Source: Viridibacillus soli (GTDB lineage: Bacteria > Bacillota > Bacilli > Bacillales_A > Planococcaceae). From it: a DNA stretch of 64,000 nt. The stretch lies in contig NZ_JAEOAH010000005.1 in NCBI RefSeq assembly GCF_016612995.1, positions 62,001 to 126,000 of the forward strand. The letters are read 5' to 3'. Position 1 is the first letter of the stretch, and each line of letters begins with the position of its first letter. The notes beneath the pieces were generated by a model. It had not been told where the DNA came from. It did not search any database and saw only the letters and a list, made by a program, of their open reading frames with translations. Position numbers and translations under genes: made by a program. Positions 39,057 through 49,111 of the stretch are shown here, piece by piece.

Positions 39057-40316
39057 TTAAAAGAAAAATCGTTGAATATCATTCCAAGTAACGACGATCA
39101 TTAAGATCATTAACAGCATAATACCAACAAAGTGTACCATACCCTCTTTTTGGCGGTCGACCGGTTTGCCTCGTATTGCTTCGTAACCGAAGAATAAAAG
39201 ACGGCCACCATCTAATGCTGGTAGTGGTAATAAATTCATGATTCCGAGGTTAATGCTTAAAATTGCAGCCCAATTCATGACATTTATCCAACCGTATTTC
39301 GCCACTTCTTCAGTCGCTTTGTAAATACCTACAGGACCCGATAATGCATCTAGCGAGAATTTACCTGTTACAAGCATACCTAATAATTCGAAGATTTTCA
39401 TAGTCCATCTATACGTTTCTTCTACACCATAAGAAAATGCTTTTAACGGATTTTTCTCCATTGGACTTACATATTGTACACCAATCTGCCCTACTTTTTG
39501 TTCATTCACAACGGCCTCTTTTGGCGTTAATGTAAACTGCTCTGCTTGTCCATTACGATTAACATCCAAAGTCATTTCTTTTTTAGGGCTATTTTGGATG
39601 GCTTCTGATAGTTCTTGCCAAGAATCAATCGTTTTGCCATTAATAGCGGTCACGACATCGCCTTTTGCCATACCTGCACTTGCTGCTGGGCTATCTTTCA
39701 CAACATCAGCAATTATTGGTTCGTAAGTTGGAATCCCTTGAACCATACCGATGATAATAAAGATAATACAAGATAGGATAAAGTTAAATAGCGGTCCTGC
39801 GAAAATCGTCATCGCACGTTTCCCTAATGATTTTGAGTTAAATTGACGATCATAAGGAGCGATGATTGTTTCTGTACCATTTTCATTAATAACGGCATCA
39901 CGTGCTACATTATAACGAACAAGTTTTTCATCCTCGTCATAACCTTCAACCCATAGTTCCTTTTGTAAATCTGCTTTTTCAACTTCCAAAAATAGCATAT
40001 CTGGCAGTTGTTTGTTTTGATTTAAAACGATTTTCTCAATTTCATCTTTGTCATTGAGTTGCATACCAATTCGGTAACCAGGTTGTAGCTCGATATTGTC
40101 CATATCGTCCCCAGCCATTCTAACATAACCACCAAGTGGCAATAGTCGAATTGTATATAGCGTCTCACCTTTAGTAATCCCTAAAATTTTAGGGCCAAAA
40201 CCGATTGCAAATTCTCTAACTAAAATACCTGAACGTTTTGCGAAAATAAAGTGACCGAGCTCATGGAAAAATACAATGGAGCCGAACACTACTATGAATG
40301 CAATAGTTGATTGCAT
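39057..40316 (-). CDS. rasP: Site-2 protease, regulated intramembrane protease RseP/RasP
   Basis: Membrane zinc metalloprotease that cleaves anti-sigma factors, signal peptides and FtsL. The 419-aa protein has HELGH at residues 18-22 in the first membrane segment, a PDZ domain in the middle (SPAASAGMAKGDVVTAING), and the third zinc ligand in PLPALDGGRLL near residue 370. The usual gene order dxr-rasP-proS is kept. In B. subtilis it also activates sigma W. Confidence 0.95.
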   Translation of the reverse strand: MQSTIAFIVVFGSIVFFHELGHFIFAKRSGILVREFAIGFGPKILGITKGETLYTIRLLPLGGYVRMAGDDMDNIELQPGYRIGMQLNDKDEIEKIVLNQNKQLPDMLFLEVEKADLQKELWVEGYDEDEKLVRYNVARDAVINENGTETIIAPYDRQFNSKSLGKRAMTIFAGPLFNFILSCIIFIIIGMVQGIPTYEPIIADVVKDSPAASAGMAKGDVVTAINGKTIDSWQELSEAIQNSPKKEMTLDVNRNGQAEQFTLTPKEAVVNEQKVGQIGVQYVSPMEKNPLKAFSYGVEETYRWTMKIFELLGMLVTGKFSLDALSGPVGIYKATEEVAKYGWINVMNWAAILSINLGIMNLLPLPALDGGRLLFFGYEAIRGKPVDRQKEGMVHFVGIMLLMILMIVVTWNDIQRFFF

Positions 40317-40363
40317 CGAATCCCACCTTCTTCAGCTTGAAAAACTATCATTCAATCCTGTAG

Positions 40364-41509
40364 TTATTTTATCATGCTTTGAACTGATTTTCTCGTTTCT
40401 TTGTCTACGTGTAAAATAGTTTCTAGATCAGGTTGTAAAATGTTTACGTGTTTGTCCATAATCCGTTCAATAAGATCTTCAATTTCCAAGAACTTAATCT
40501 TTTCTTGTAAAAATGCCCCAACTGCTGCTTCGTTTGCTGCGTTCATCACTGTAAGAATTGTACCACCCATACGCCCTGCTTGATAGGCAAAATCAAGACA
40601 ACGGAAACGTTTTAAATCTACATTTTCAAAATGTAATTGTGCAATCTTCGCCAAATCAAGGCGTTCTGCTGTTGAACGAGGTAACCGATTTGGATAGCTG
40701 AGCGCATATTGAATCGGTGTACGCATATCAGGTGTCCCTAGTTGAGCCATAATACTAGTATCATGATATTCAACCATTGAGTGAATAATACTTTCTCTAT
40801 GTATTAACACATCAATATTATCATAAGCCACATCATATAAAACTGCTGCTTCAATGACTTCTAGCCCTTTATTCATCAATGTTGCTGAATCAATCGTAAT
40901 TTTAGCGCCCATTGACCAATTCGGATGATTTAATGCTTCTTTTACGGTAACATCTTTCAAATCTTCTCGCGTTTGGTCGCGGAAGCTACCTCCAGAAGCC
41001 GTTAAAATTAAACGTGAAATGTCTTTGCGGTTCTCACCGTGCATTGATTGCCATAAAGCAGAATGCTCACTATCTACTGGTAGAATTGCAACATCATGTT
41101 TTTTCGCTTCTGCCATCACTAAGTGCCCAGCAGTAACGAGTGTTTCCTTATTAGCAATAGCAATATTTTTCTTAGCTCTAATCGCTGCTAATGTTGGCTC
41201 AAGACCTACACTACCTAATACAGCATTTACTAACACATCTGCCTCAGGACAAGTAGCTACTTCCACTAGACCTTGTGAACCAAAAACAAACGCCGTTTTA
41301 GGAAACTCTTTTTGCAAAGCTAGTGCATCTTTCTCAAGCTGAACAGATACTATAAGAGGTTTAAATTCTCCTACGATTTCACGTGTTTTTTCGATATTTT
41401 TCCCTGCAGAGAAGGCTACAAGTTGAAACGAATCCATATGGTCTCTCACGATATCCAACGTTTGGATACCAATAGATCCTGTTGCGCCTAGTAAACTAAT
41501 TGATTTCAT
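40364..41509 (-). CDS. dxr: 1-deoxy-D-xylulose 5-phosphate reductoisomerase
   Basis: Second enzyme of the MEP isoprenoid pathway, making 2-C-methyl-D-erythritol 4-phosphate with NADPH. The 381-aa protein starts [14 protein letters not shown], the cofactor-binding motif, and has [12 protein letters not shown] with metal ligands, [12 protein letters not shown] and the C-terminal [10 protein letters not shown]. The ATG at 41509 follows GAAGGAG by nine bases; seven upstream codons overlap the cdsA stop. Isoprenoid product feeds uppS next door. Confidence 0.96.
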   Translation of the reverse strand: MKSISLLGATGSIGIQTLDIVRDHMDSFQLVAFSAGKNIEKTREIVGEFKPLIVSVQLEKDALALQKEFPKTAFVFGSQGLVEVATCPEADVLVNAVLGSVGLEPTLAAIRAKKNIAIANKETLVTAGHLVMAEAKKHDVAILPVDSEHSALWQSMHGENRKDISRLILTASGGSFRDQTREDLKDVTVKEALNHPNWSMGAKITIDSATLMNKGLEVIEAAVLYDVAYDNIDVLIHRESIIHSMVEYHDTSIMAQLGTPDMRTPIQYALSYPNRLPRSTAERLDLAKIAQLHFENVDLKRFRCLDFAYQAGRMGGTILTVMNAANEAAVGAFLQEKIKFLEIEDLIERIMDKHVNILQPDLETILHVDKETRKSVQSMIK

Positions 41510-41526
41510 CAAAACAAACTCCTTCT

Positions 41527-42321
41527 TCATCCAACAAAGTGCAAGAAATGCAACAATGGTAATACAAATAATAAACTATCAAAGCGATCTAAAATACCAC
41601 CATGTCCAGGCAAGATTTTACCCGAATCTTTTACATCATAATGACGTTTAATTGCTGATTCTACTAAGTCGCCCATTTGACCGAAAATTGAAGCGATAAT
41701 CGTTACTATAATTAATGTTACATAACTTGTATCTATACCAACAACAAGCTGGTATATGATGGCAAAAAAGATAGCAGTGATAATCCCACCAACAAAACCC
41801 TCAATTGTTTTATTCGGTGAAATTTCTGGCCAAAGTTTATTTTTACCAATCTTACGCCCTACAAAATAAGCGCCAGAGTCAGTTGTCCATACAATAACAA
41901 GTGCATAGATAATATATTCTAACCCTTCTATACGTGTTTCAATCAAATAATGGAAACCGACACCTACATAAAGCGCACTAATGATGACAAAGCCAACGTC
42001 ATCAAAAGTGAACTTATTTTTAATCAGTACTGTATAAATCAGTAACAAAATGGCCCCCAAAAATAGAAATTCCATTTTCGAATAAGAGGTAGCTTCCATC
42101 ACTTTTGTTTCCCAAGCATTTGGCATTAGTAAAATAAACATCGTTAATAATGTTAAAATACCCTGTACCGAAAACAACGAAATGTCTTTCATTCTTAAAA
42201 CTTCATACAGACCTATCGCTGCCATGGCATATACTAATAGTGTAAATGGAATACCCCCAAAAACAACAAATGGTATAAATAGCGCCGCAGCAATGACGCC
42301 TGTGATAATGCGCTGTTTCAC
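41527..42321 (-). CDS. cdsA: Phosphatidate cytidylyltransferase
   Basis: Integral membrane enzyme making CDP-diacylglycerol, the precursor used by PgsA in this same window. The 264-aa protein has about seven membrane segments. The CDS signature is intact at the C-terminus, [20 protein letters not shown], then [10 protein letters not shown] second conserved stretch, [19 protein letters not shown], lies in the centre. It follows uppS by three bases. Confidence 0.96.
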   Translation of the reverse strand: MKQRIITGVIAAALFIPFVVFGGIPFTLLVYAMAAIGLYEVLRMKDISLFSVQGILTLLTMFILLMPNAWETKVMEATSYSKMEFLFLGAILLLIYTVLIKNKFTFDDVGFVIISALYVGVGFHYLIETRIEGLEYIIYALVIVWTTDSGAYFVGRKIGKNKLWPEISPNKTIEGFVGGIITAIFFAIIYQLVVGIDTSYVTLIIVTIIASIFGQMGDLVESAIKRHYDVKDSGKILPGHGGILDRFDSLLFVLPLLHFLHFVG

Positions 42322-42324
42322 GTT

Positions 42325-43110
42325 TTATTCCCCTTTCAATCCTCCGTATCGACGACTACGTTTTTGATAATCGTTCACCGCATCTAAAAGTGAATGTTCG
42401 TCAAAATCCGGCCAGAGCGTGTCAGTAAACCAAAATTCAGTATATGCTAGCTGCCAAAGCATAAAATTACTTAAGCGAGCCTCGCCGCTTGTACGAATTA
42501 ATAAATCGGGTTCTGGTAACTCTTTCGTCATCAAATGCGCTGAAATACAATCTTCTGTAATGTCTTCCACCGCAATTTCACCATCTTGAGCTTTCTTTAC
42601 TAATTGTTGCACAGTCGATACTATTTCAGAGCGACTGCCATAGTTTAGTGCAAAATTTAATACCATACCTGTATTATTTTTCGTGTCATCCATCGCTTTT
42701 TTAACAGCCTTTTGTGTATGTTCAGGAAGAGAATCCATTTCTCCAATCATAGCGATGCGAATATTCAGTTCCATGAGTTCTGGTGAAAATGAAGCTAAAA
42801 ATTCCTCAGGTAAGCGCATTAAAAACTCTACTTCAAATTTTGGTCGTTTCCAATTTTCAGTTGAGAACGCATACAAAGTAAGAGCCTTCACACCAATTGC
42901 ATTTGCGGCTCTCGTAATTTTACGAACATTTTTCATTCCTTCATGGTGACCAGCAACACGTGGCATTGCACGTTTTTTTGCCCAACGTCCATTACCATCC
43001 ATAATGATAGCGATATGCTTTGGTACAAGTTCTCCGGTCACATCCGAAATTCGTTCCTGTAAATTTCGATTTTGTTTATCTGATTTTCTCCATACGAGTT
43101 TATTCAACAT
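42325..43110 (-). CDS. uppS: Isoprenyl (undecaprenyl diphosphate) synthase
   Basis: Cis-prenyltransferase that makes the C55 lipid carrier for cell wall synthesis. The 261-aa protein shows HIAIIMDGNGRWA with the catalytic Asp38, GHHEGMKNV, LTLYAFSTENWKRP and DLLIRTSGEARLSNFMLWQ. It leads the uppS-cdsA-dxr-rasP-proS run. A candidate extended -10 promoter lies about 45 bases upstream, after the frr terminator. Confidence 0.96.
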   Translation of the reverse strand: MLNKLVWRKSDKQNRNLQERISDVTGELVPKHIAIIMDGNGRWAKKRAMPRVAGHHEGMKNVRKITRAANAIGVKALTLYAFSTENWKRPKFEVEFLMRLPEEFLASFSPELMELNIRIAMIGEMDSLPEHTQKAVKKAMDDTKNNTGMVLNFALNYGSRSEIVSTVQQLVKKAQDGEIAVEDITEDCISAHLMTKELPEPDLLIRTSGEARLSNFMLWQLAYTEFWFTDTLWPDFDEHSLLDAVNDYQKRSRRYGGLKGE

Positions 43111-43155
43111 TTAGAATCCTCCACTAGCTTACAAATAGGAACGTATACTTCATCT

Positions 43156-43164
43156 ATCATATCA
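43156..43164 (-). promoter_or_regulatory. Candidate extended -10 promoter for uppS operon
   Basis: Minus strand TGATATGAT between the frr terminator and uppS. The -35 region is not convincing. Confidence 0.45.
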
Positions 43165-43192
43165 AAAATAAGAATTCATTTCCTTAATCTTG

Positions 43193-43229
43193 TTAAAAAA
43201 AAAGACGTCCCCTTATTAGGACGTCTTTT
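43193..43229 (-). terminator. Strong Rho-independent terminator after frr
   Basis: AAAGACGTCC / GGACGTCTTT stem (43201-43228) with 8-nt loop and an extended T-run on the minus strand. It ends the rpsB-tsf-pyrH-frr transcription unit. Confidence 0.92.
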
Positions 43230-43249
43230 AGAAAACAAGGTTCTTGAAA

Positions 43250-43806
43250 TTAAACTTCCAGGATTTCTTTCTCTTTTTCTTTAGCAATTTCATCAACTCT
43301 TACGATGCTTTCATCTGTTGCTTTTTGAACATCTTCACCAAAGCCACGTAAATCGTCTTCTGTAATATCGCCATTTTTTTCAAGCTTTTTAAAATCTTCA
43401 TTTGCATCGCGACGCACGTTACGGATGGCAACTTTTGCATCTTCAGCAGATCTTTTAACGACTTTTACAAGTTCTTTACGACGCTCTTCCGTTAAAGCAG
43501 GAATGGCTAAACGAATAACATTACCATCATTTGTTGGTGTAATACCAATATCTGATTTCATAAGTGCTTTTTCGATTTCACCTAGAACTGTTTTGTCATA
43601 CGGTTGGATTACTAAAAGACGAGCTTCAGGAACAGATACACCTGCTAATTGATTAATTGGTGTTGGTGCACCATAATATTCAACTGAAATTCGATCTAAT
43701 AGTGAAGCGTTCGCACGTCCGGCACGAATTGAACCTAATTCACGCGTATAAGCTTGAATTGTTTTTGTCATTTTTTCTGTAGCTTGAGCCATCACTTCTT
43801 TAGGCA

Positions 43807-43807
<1 letters not shown>
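43250..43807 (-). CDS. frr: Ribosome recycling factor
   Basis: 185-aa factor that splits post-termination ribosomes with EF-G. Characteristic sequence is present throughout: [33 protein letters not shown]-type region (here [14 protein letters not shown]) and [15 protein letters not shown]. Its start overlaps the last base of pyrH, so the two are tightly coupled. Confidence 0.97.
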
Positions 43808-44544
<737 letters not shown>

Positions 44545-44561
44545 TCACACTTTTTTTCTTG

Positions 44562-44592
44562 AAAAATAGGGAACACGAAAAGCTGTGCTCCC
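44562..44592 (-). terminator. Terminator between tsf and pyrH
   Basis: GGGAGCAC / GTGTTCCC stem with one G-T pair (44569-44592), followed by TATTTTTC on the minus strand. It probably gives partial termination, since pyrH has no obvious promoter of its own. Confidence 0.65.
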
Positions 44593-44619
44593 TAGTTTGA
44601 TATGTTAGATGTGTATTAA

Positions 44620-45504
44620 TTAGTTACCGTTAACTTGGTTCATTACTTCTTCAGCAAAGTTGTCTTCGCGTTTTTCAATACCTTCGCCCACTTCATAGCG
44701 TACGAATGATTTTAACGTACCGCCAGCAGCTTTCACGAAATCGCCAACTTTTTGGTCTGGGTTTTTAACGAATGGTTGGTCAAGAACACAGATTTCCTCG
44801 AAGTATTTACGAAGACGACCTTCAACCATTTTAGCTACGATGTTTTCTGGTTTACCTTCGTTAAGAGCTTGTTCAGTTAACACTTTACGCTCGTGATCAA
44901 TTTCTTCTTGAGAAATTTGATCGTTAGAGATATATTTAGGATTTAATGCTGCAACGTGCATAGCTACGTCTTTAGCAACTGAAGCATCAGTAGTGCCTTC
45001 AACAACAGCTAATACGCCGATACGACCACCCATGTGTAGGTATGGTCCGAATGAGTCAGCATCTGTTTTTGTAGCGATTACAAAACGACGAAGAGTGATT
45101 TTTTCACCGATTTTAGCAATTGCATTTGAGATGTGATCCGCTACAGTTAAGCCATTTTCCATAGTAGTTGCTACTGCTTCTTCAGCTGTAGCTGGTTTAG
45201 TTGCTAATAGATGAGTTGCTAGTTCTTTTACAAGAACTTGGAAACCTTCATTTTTTGCAACAAAATCAGTTTCTGCGTTTACTTCAACAAGTACAGCTTC
45301 GTTACCTTCTTCTAAAATAAAAGTAGTACCTTCTGCTGCGATACGGTCAGCTTTTTTAGCTGCAGAAGAAAGACCTTTTTCACGTAAGAAGTCGATTGCT
45401 GCGTCCATATCTCCATCTACTTGTACTAATGCTTTTTTACAATCCATCATTCCAGCACCAGTTTTTTCACGTAATTCTTTTACCATTTGTGCAGTTACTG
45501 CCAT
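44620..45504 (-). CDS. tsf: Elongation factor Ts
   Basis: Nucleotide exchange factor for EF-Tu, 294 aa. The signature [18 protein letters not shown] lies at residues 11-28 within the UBA-like domain, and the second conserved motif [13 protein letters not shown] near residue 80. The gene lies between rpsB and pyrH, with terminators on both sides that should lower downstream expression stepwise. Confidence 0.97.
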   Translation of the reverse strand: MAVTAQMVKELREKTGAGMMDCKKALVQVDGDMDAAIDFLREKGLSSAAKKADRIAAEGTTFILEEGNEAVLVEVNAETDFVAKNEGFQVLVKELATHLLATKPATAEEAVATTMENGLTVADHISNAIAKIGEKITLRRFVIATKTDADSFGPYLHMGGRIGVLAVVEGTTDASVAKDVAMHVAALNPKYISNDQISQEEIDHERKVLTEQALNEGKPENIVAKMVEGRLRKYFEEICVLDQPFVKNPDQKVGDFVKAAGGTLKSFVRYEVGEGIEKREDNFAEEVMNQVNGN

Positions 45505-45549
45505 TGATAGTTCCTCCTTGTGTAAATCATATAATGAATTCTATTATCT

Positions 45550-45592
45550 CAAAAAAAGGTGATAAGAGGGTTTAGCCGCTTATCACCTTTTT
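45550..45592 (-). terminator. Strong hairpin terminator between rpsB and tsf
   Basis: A long stem pairs AAAAAGGTGATAAG with CTTATCACCTTTTT (45553-45592), with a 12-nt loop and a T-run. It is within an operon and so likely leaky. Confidence 0.85.
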
Positions 45593-45604
45593 CTTACTTG
45601 TGAA

Positions 45605-46324
45605 TTACTCTGCTGCAGCTTCAGTAGCTGGAGCTTCTTCTTCACCTTGTTTAGACTCAATTAAAGCGTCAGCCATTTTTGCAGTTAATAGTTTAACGGC
45701 GCGAATTGCATCATCATTTGCAGGAATAACATAGTCGATTTCATCTGGATCACAGTTAGTATCAACAATACCTACAAGAGGGATGTTTAGTTTGCGTGCT
45801 TCAGCAACAGCAATACGTTCTTTACGAGGATCTACAACGAACATAACATCAGGAACACCTTGCATGTCGCGGATACCGCCTAAGAACTTAACTAAACGTT
45901 CGTGTTGTTTTTTAAGTTGAACAACTTCTTTTTTAGGAAGCACAGCAAAAGTACCGTCTTCTTCCATTTTTTCGATTTGTTTCATACGTGCAACACGTTT
46001 TTGAATAGTACCGAAGTTAGTTAAAGTACCACCTAACCAACGTTGGTTAATATAGTAGTTACCAGAACGCTCTGCTTCATCTTTGATAGCTTCTTGTGCT
46101 TGTTTTTTCGTACCAACGAAAAGAACTTTACCGCCATCAGCACCAACTTGGCGCATGAAGTCATAAGCTTCCTCTAATTTTTTAACAGTTTTTTGTAAAT
46201 CGATAATGTAGATACCGTTACGTTCAACAAAAATGTATTTCTTCATTTTTGGGTTCCAACGGCGAGTTTGGTGACCGAAGTGTACACCAGCCTCTAGTAA
46301 TTGTTTCATAGAAATTACTGACAT
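45605..46324 (-). CDS. rpsB: 30S ribosomal protein S2
   Basis: 239-aa small-subunit protein. The N-terminus [20 protein letters not shown] is typical, with [36 protein letters not shown] and the acidic C-terminal tail ([12 protein letters not shown]). The ATG at 46324 follows AGGAGG by eight bases; the longer open frame upstream is the mRNA leader. A strong promoter lies about 125 bases upstream. Confidence 0.97.
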   Translation of the reverse strand: MSVISMKQLLEAGVHFGHQTRRWNPKMKKYIFVERNGIYIIDLQKTVKKLEEAYDFMRQVGADGGKVLFVGTKKQAQEAIKDEAERSGNYYINQRWLGGTLTNFGTIQKRVARMKQIEKMEEDGTFAVLPKKEVVQLKKQHERLVKFLGGIRDMQGVPDVMFVVDPRKERIAVAEARKLNIPLVGIVDTNCDPDEIDYVIPANDDAIRAVKLLTAKMADALIESKQGEEEAPATEAAAE

Positions 46325-46446
46325 GTTTGTTTCCTCCTGAAAATGGTTTTTTTGTCCTCCGCATTCGTCATTTGTAAGAGTAACTCTATCAAAAGAGCAC
46401 CTGCTCCATACATCAGAATACGTGTGTATTGATAACACCACTTGCT

Positions 46447-46475
46447 ACTATAGCATAAAACATTATCAACTGCAA
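46447..46475 (-). promoter_or_regulatory. Sigma-A promoter of rpsB-tsf
   Basis: Minus strand TTGCAG (46475-46470), 17-bp spacer, TATAGT (46452-46447) with TG upstream (extended -10). It gives a leader of about 115 nt before rpsB. Confidence 0.75.
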
Positions 46476-46480
46476 CTAAT

Positions 46481-47053
46481 TTAGCGCTGAAATTTGAGTA
46501 ATAATTCAATTTCAGTCTTTCCCTTTTGTAAGGATTTCGCGATTTCTTCTATCGTTCGTCCTTTAGAGTATAATTCGCGAACTTGCTCTTCTACTGTAAG
46601 TTCTGCAACTGCTGAAGTTTCTTTTACAGCTTGAAGCACTTCATCAAAAGGTTGTTGCTTATTTTGTGGCTGTGGTTGGTTTTGTTTATAGGCTTTTGCT
46701 ACAACATTTTTGGCCATATTGTAAGTTGGTAATAAAAACGCTTCTTCGTTTTTTTGCCCTTGTTCGCGTTCAGGTACAGCTGTTATTTCTTTGCTTTTCA
46801 CAAGCTGTTCTTCAGGCTCACTTTGTGGTGCTTTTGCCAATCTATTTATATTAGAAAGTTCTTCGATTAATCGATTGTTTTCATCGCGCATCTCGGCCAA
46901 ATAGGCACCAACAGCGTTATCCATCTCATCTTTTAAACGTTCTTGTTTTAATTCGATATCTTTAAAACGAGAAAGCTTTGTATAGAGCATGACGATAAGA
47001 AAGAAGCTGATCACTTGCGAGATAAATAAAAAGACCAGTATTGCTGCTACCAT
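46481..47053 (-). CDS. swrB: SwrB/YlxL-like motility protein
   Basis: 190-aa single-pass membrane protein. The N-terminal hydrophobic segment spans residues 4-25, then a coiled-coil-like region (SRFKDIELKQERLKDEMDNA), a variable linker, and a C-terminal helix-turn-helix-like motif: QVREL YSKGRTIEEIAKSLQKG, then KTEIELLLKF. This layout and the place just after sigD match B. subtilis SwrB (YlxL), which promotes flagellar basal-body maturation and swarming. Assignment is by position and C-terminal motif. Confidence 0.8.
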   Translation of the reverse strand: MVAAILVFLFISQVISFFLIVMLYTKLSRFKDIELKQERLKDEMDNAVGAYLAEMRDENNRLIEELSNINRLAKAPQSEPEEQLVKSKEITAVPEREQGQKNEEAFLLPTYNMAKNVVAKAYKQNQPQPQNKQQPFDEVLQAVKETSAVAELTVEEQVRELYSKGRTIEEIAKSLQKGKTEIELLLKFQR

Positions 47054-47061
47054 TGTTGCTC

Positions 47062-47373
47062 CTAACCGCTAAAATCCACGAATTGCCCTTTATATGGGTG
47101 TTTAGCTCTTTCGTTCGCTTCTTCTGACTCCTGCTTTTGCTTTCCGTGTTTGCCACTACCTGATTGATCGTTAGTAGATGGCTCTTCATCATTAATTTCA
47201 TCCGTACTCTCTGATTGTAATACAGCAGTACGATTTCGTTCAATTTGACGTTGCAAAGCAGCATTTGCTGAATCTTGGTTTACGTTTACTTGTTGTTGTG
47301 CTTGGTCAGCCATTTTACCTGCTTCAAATGTTTTTGGAATGGCTATTTGAAGCTCGACACCTTTTAAGCTCAT
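47062..47373 (-). CDS. Small unknown protein between sigD and swrB
   Basis: 103-aa hydrophilic protein that I do not recognise. The first 25 residues are ordered-looking (MSLKGVELQIAIPKTFEAGK), and the rest is Gln/Asn/Glu/Lys-rich and probably disordered, with a KHGKQKQ patch and the ending HPYKGQFVDFSG. The start at 47373 follows GGAGG by eight bases; the open frame extends five codons further. It is translated in line with sigD (15 bp gap) and swrB (8 bp gap), so a motility-related role is likely but unproven. B. subtilis has no gene in this place. Confidence 0.8.
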   Translation of the reverse strand: MSLKGVELQIAIPKTFEAGKMADQAQQQVNVNQDSANAALQRQIERNRTAVLQSESTDEINDEEPSTNDQSGSGKHGKQKQESEEANERAKHPYKGQFVDFSG

Positions 47374-47388
47374 ACAACATGCCTCCAT

Positions 47389-48159
47389 TTATGCATTTTG
47401 CATTTCAGATGATAATAAATTACGCAATTTAAATAATGCTTTTGAATGGATTTGAGAAATACGAGAAGTTGAAAGCTCCAGCATCTCTCCAATTTCAGTG
47501 AGTGTCATTTCCTCTGTATAAAATAGACTTAAAACGAGTTGTTCTTTTTCATTTAACTTCAATATATTGTCGGCAAGATCCCCTAAGAGTTCAGTTTTCA
47601 CAACTTCTTGTTCAGGCGTTTTAACCGATTCGTCGCGAATAACAAATGATTTTCCTTCCTGATCATCCTGGTCTTGCGACTGTTCGTCCATAGACAATAC
47701 ATTTGAAATAAAATGCTCCTGCATTGTTTGATAAATATCATCGACGGATACGTCTAAAGTAACAGCAAGTTCTTCTGGTGTTACATGACGCATTAGGCGT
47801 TGCTCAAGCGATTCAATTTGTGCATCTAATTTCTTCGCTTTTTCGCGGGCAGAACGAGGAAGCCAATCTTCTTTTCTAAGACCGTCGATTATAGCACCGC
47901 GAACACGGAACGATGCATACGTGTCAAACTTCAAATCCCGAGTTGGGTCAAATTTGTTTAATGCATCGAATAGTCCCATCATACCAAGGCTTGTTAATTC
48001 ATCCCTAGACACGTTTTTAGGTAAGCCGGTACTAATACGCTGGACGTGATAGGATACTAAAGGGATATACTTTCGTATTAGCAAGTCTCCTGCACGAGGA
48101 TCTCGTTCAGCAGTCCAGCTACTCCAAAGCTTCTGCTCTTCATTTACAGTTGGTTGCAT
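47389..48159 (-). CDS. sigD: Flagellar/motility sigma factor D
   Basis: Sigma-28 family (FliA/SigD) RNA polymerase sigma factor for late flagellar, chemotaxis and autolysin genes. The 256-aa protein has region 2 (LIRKYIPLVSYHVQRISTGL, SLGMMGLFDALNKFDPTRD, FDTYASFRVRGAIIDGLRK), region 3 and region 4 (LNEKEQLVLSLFYTEEMTLT, then EIGEMLELSTSRISQIH). The ATG at 48159 follows GGGGGG by eight bases; an upstream 17-codon extension lacks a ribosome site. A weak terminator lies 62-90 bases upstream of the start, so some sigD expression may be uncoupled from the che genes. Confidence 0.96.
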   Translation of the reverse strand: MQPTVNEEQKLWSSWTAERDPRAGDLLIRKYIPLVSYHVQRISTGLPKNVSRDELTSLGMMGLFDALNKFDPTRDLKFDTYASFRVRGAIIDGLRKEDWLPRSAREKAKKLDAQIESLEQRLMRHVTPEELAVTLDVSVDDIYQTMQEHFISNVLSMDEQSQDQDDQEGKSFVIRDESVKTPEQEVVKTELLGDLADNILKLNEKEQLVLSLFYTEEMTLTEIGEMLELSTSRISQIHSKALFKLRNLLSSEMQNA

Positions 48160-48220
48160 CGCCGAATCCCCCCATTTAGTAAAGTACGATTTGTATATCT
48201 TGTATATCAAACCTTAACTG

Positions 48221-48249
48221 GAAAATCAGAGCTGTTTTTTAGCAGCTCT
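48221..48249 (-). terminator. Weak terminator-like hairpin upstream of sigD
   Basis: A perfect 7-bp stem AGAGCTG / CAGCTCT (48228-48249) with an A-rich loop, followed by GATTTTCC on the minus strand. It could reduce transcription into sigD at the end of the long fla/che operon. Confidence 0.45.
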
Positions 48250-48253
48250 ATGA

Positions 48254-48616
48254 TTATTTAATATCTTCTAACATCATTGATTGAACTGCTTTCGCTACTT
48301 CTTCTGCGGTTTCTTCAATTTTGTTATTATTTGTTTGAACTGCCAGTTGTTCATTTGTTTGTTGTATATTCTTTATTTGTCCATCTTCAGTAAGCGCGGT
48401 CTCTTCCGAAGCTGCAGCCTCTGATTGTGGTGTAAAAAACACAAATGCAATGACAAAACGCACTAAGAATACAACTAAAAAAATGACTACAGCAATAATA
48501 AATGAGTTAGTTAATATCGTCGTTGGCGTCTTAGGTGATTGGAATGTCATAAAAAAGTAAATTGAAAATCCAATCAAAGCAGCCCAACAGTTCCATAATA
48601 TCGAGCCAACCATCAT
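48254..48616 (-). CDS. Small membrane protein of unknown function in the che operon
   Basis: 120-aa protein with two hydrophobic segments (about residues 5-24 and 38-62) and an acidic, Gln/Asn-rich C-terminal tail (VAKAVQSMMLEDIK at the end). I do not recognise the family. The start overlaps the cheD stop by four bases, so it is translationally coupled to the chemotaxis genes. B. subtilis has no gene between cheD and sigD; a motility or signalling role is suggested by position only. Confidence 0.78.
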   Translation of the reverse strand: MMVGSILWNCWAALIGFSIYFFMTFQSPKTPTTILTNSFIIAVVIFLVVFLVRFVIAFVFFTPQSEAAASEETALTEDGQIKNIQQTNEQLAVQTNNNKIEETAEEVAKAVQSMMLEDIK

Positions 48617-49110
48617 ATATCTTTCACTCCTTGGTTTACTGTTCGAATATTTAATTTGGCAGTTTGCGGATCAAATTCAATTGTTCGACCGCTACTTCCA
48701 CCTATCTCTTCCGCAATAAGTGGTATTGAGAATTTTTTTAACTGCAACTTTACTGCTTCTACATTACGTGGGCCAATTCTCATGGAGTCTCTGCTTGATG
48801 TGAATTGGAACATTTGCGCTCCTCCAGCTATTTTTGCTTTTAGCTTAAAAGGTTGTATTCCTTCTTGCTTTAACTGATCAATCATTGCCGGAATACCTGT
48901 ATCGGCAAATTTCGCCACATTAATTGAATCTGATCTACCAAGCTGAGAATCTGGCAGCATAACGTGAATTAAGCCCGCTACCTGTTTTGATTCATCATAC
49001 AATACTACCCCCACACAAGAACCTAATCCGGATGTTCTAATTCTATCCGGTGCTTTTGCCACGTCCATTTGAGCAATCCCGACTTTAACTACCCCAACAC
49101 TACCAATCAT
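48613..49110 (-). CDS. cheD: Chemoreceptor glutamine deamidase CheD
   Basis: Deamidates receptor glutamines and interacts with CheC in the B. subtilis-type adaptation system. The 165-aa protein has the catalytic Cys in TSGLGSCVGVVLYD (near residue 33), the His in GLIHVMLPDS and the conserved IAGGAQMF. Found directly after cheC (one-base gap). Confidence 0.95.
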   Translation of the reverse strand: MIGSVGVVKVGIAQMDVAKAPDRIRTSGLGSCVGVVLYDESKQVAGLIHVMLPDSQLGRSDSINVAKFADTGIPAMIDQLKQEGIQPFKLKAKIAGGAQMFQFTSSRDSMRIGPRNVEAVKLQLKKFSIPLIAEEIGGSSGRTIEFDPQTAKLNIRTVNQGVKDI

Positions 49111-49111
49111 A

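Noticed and set aside
46342-46441. N-terminal extension of rpsB to an upstream in-frame start
   Set aside because: S2 proteins start at [13 protein letters not shown], which has the AGGAGG site; the extension is mRNA leader.
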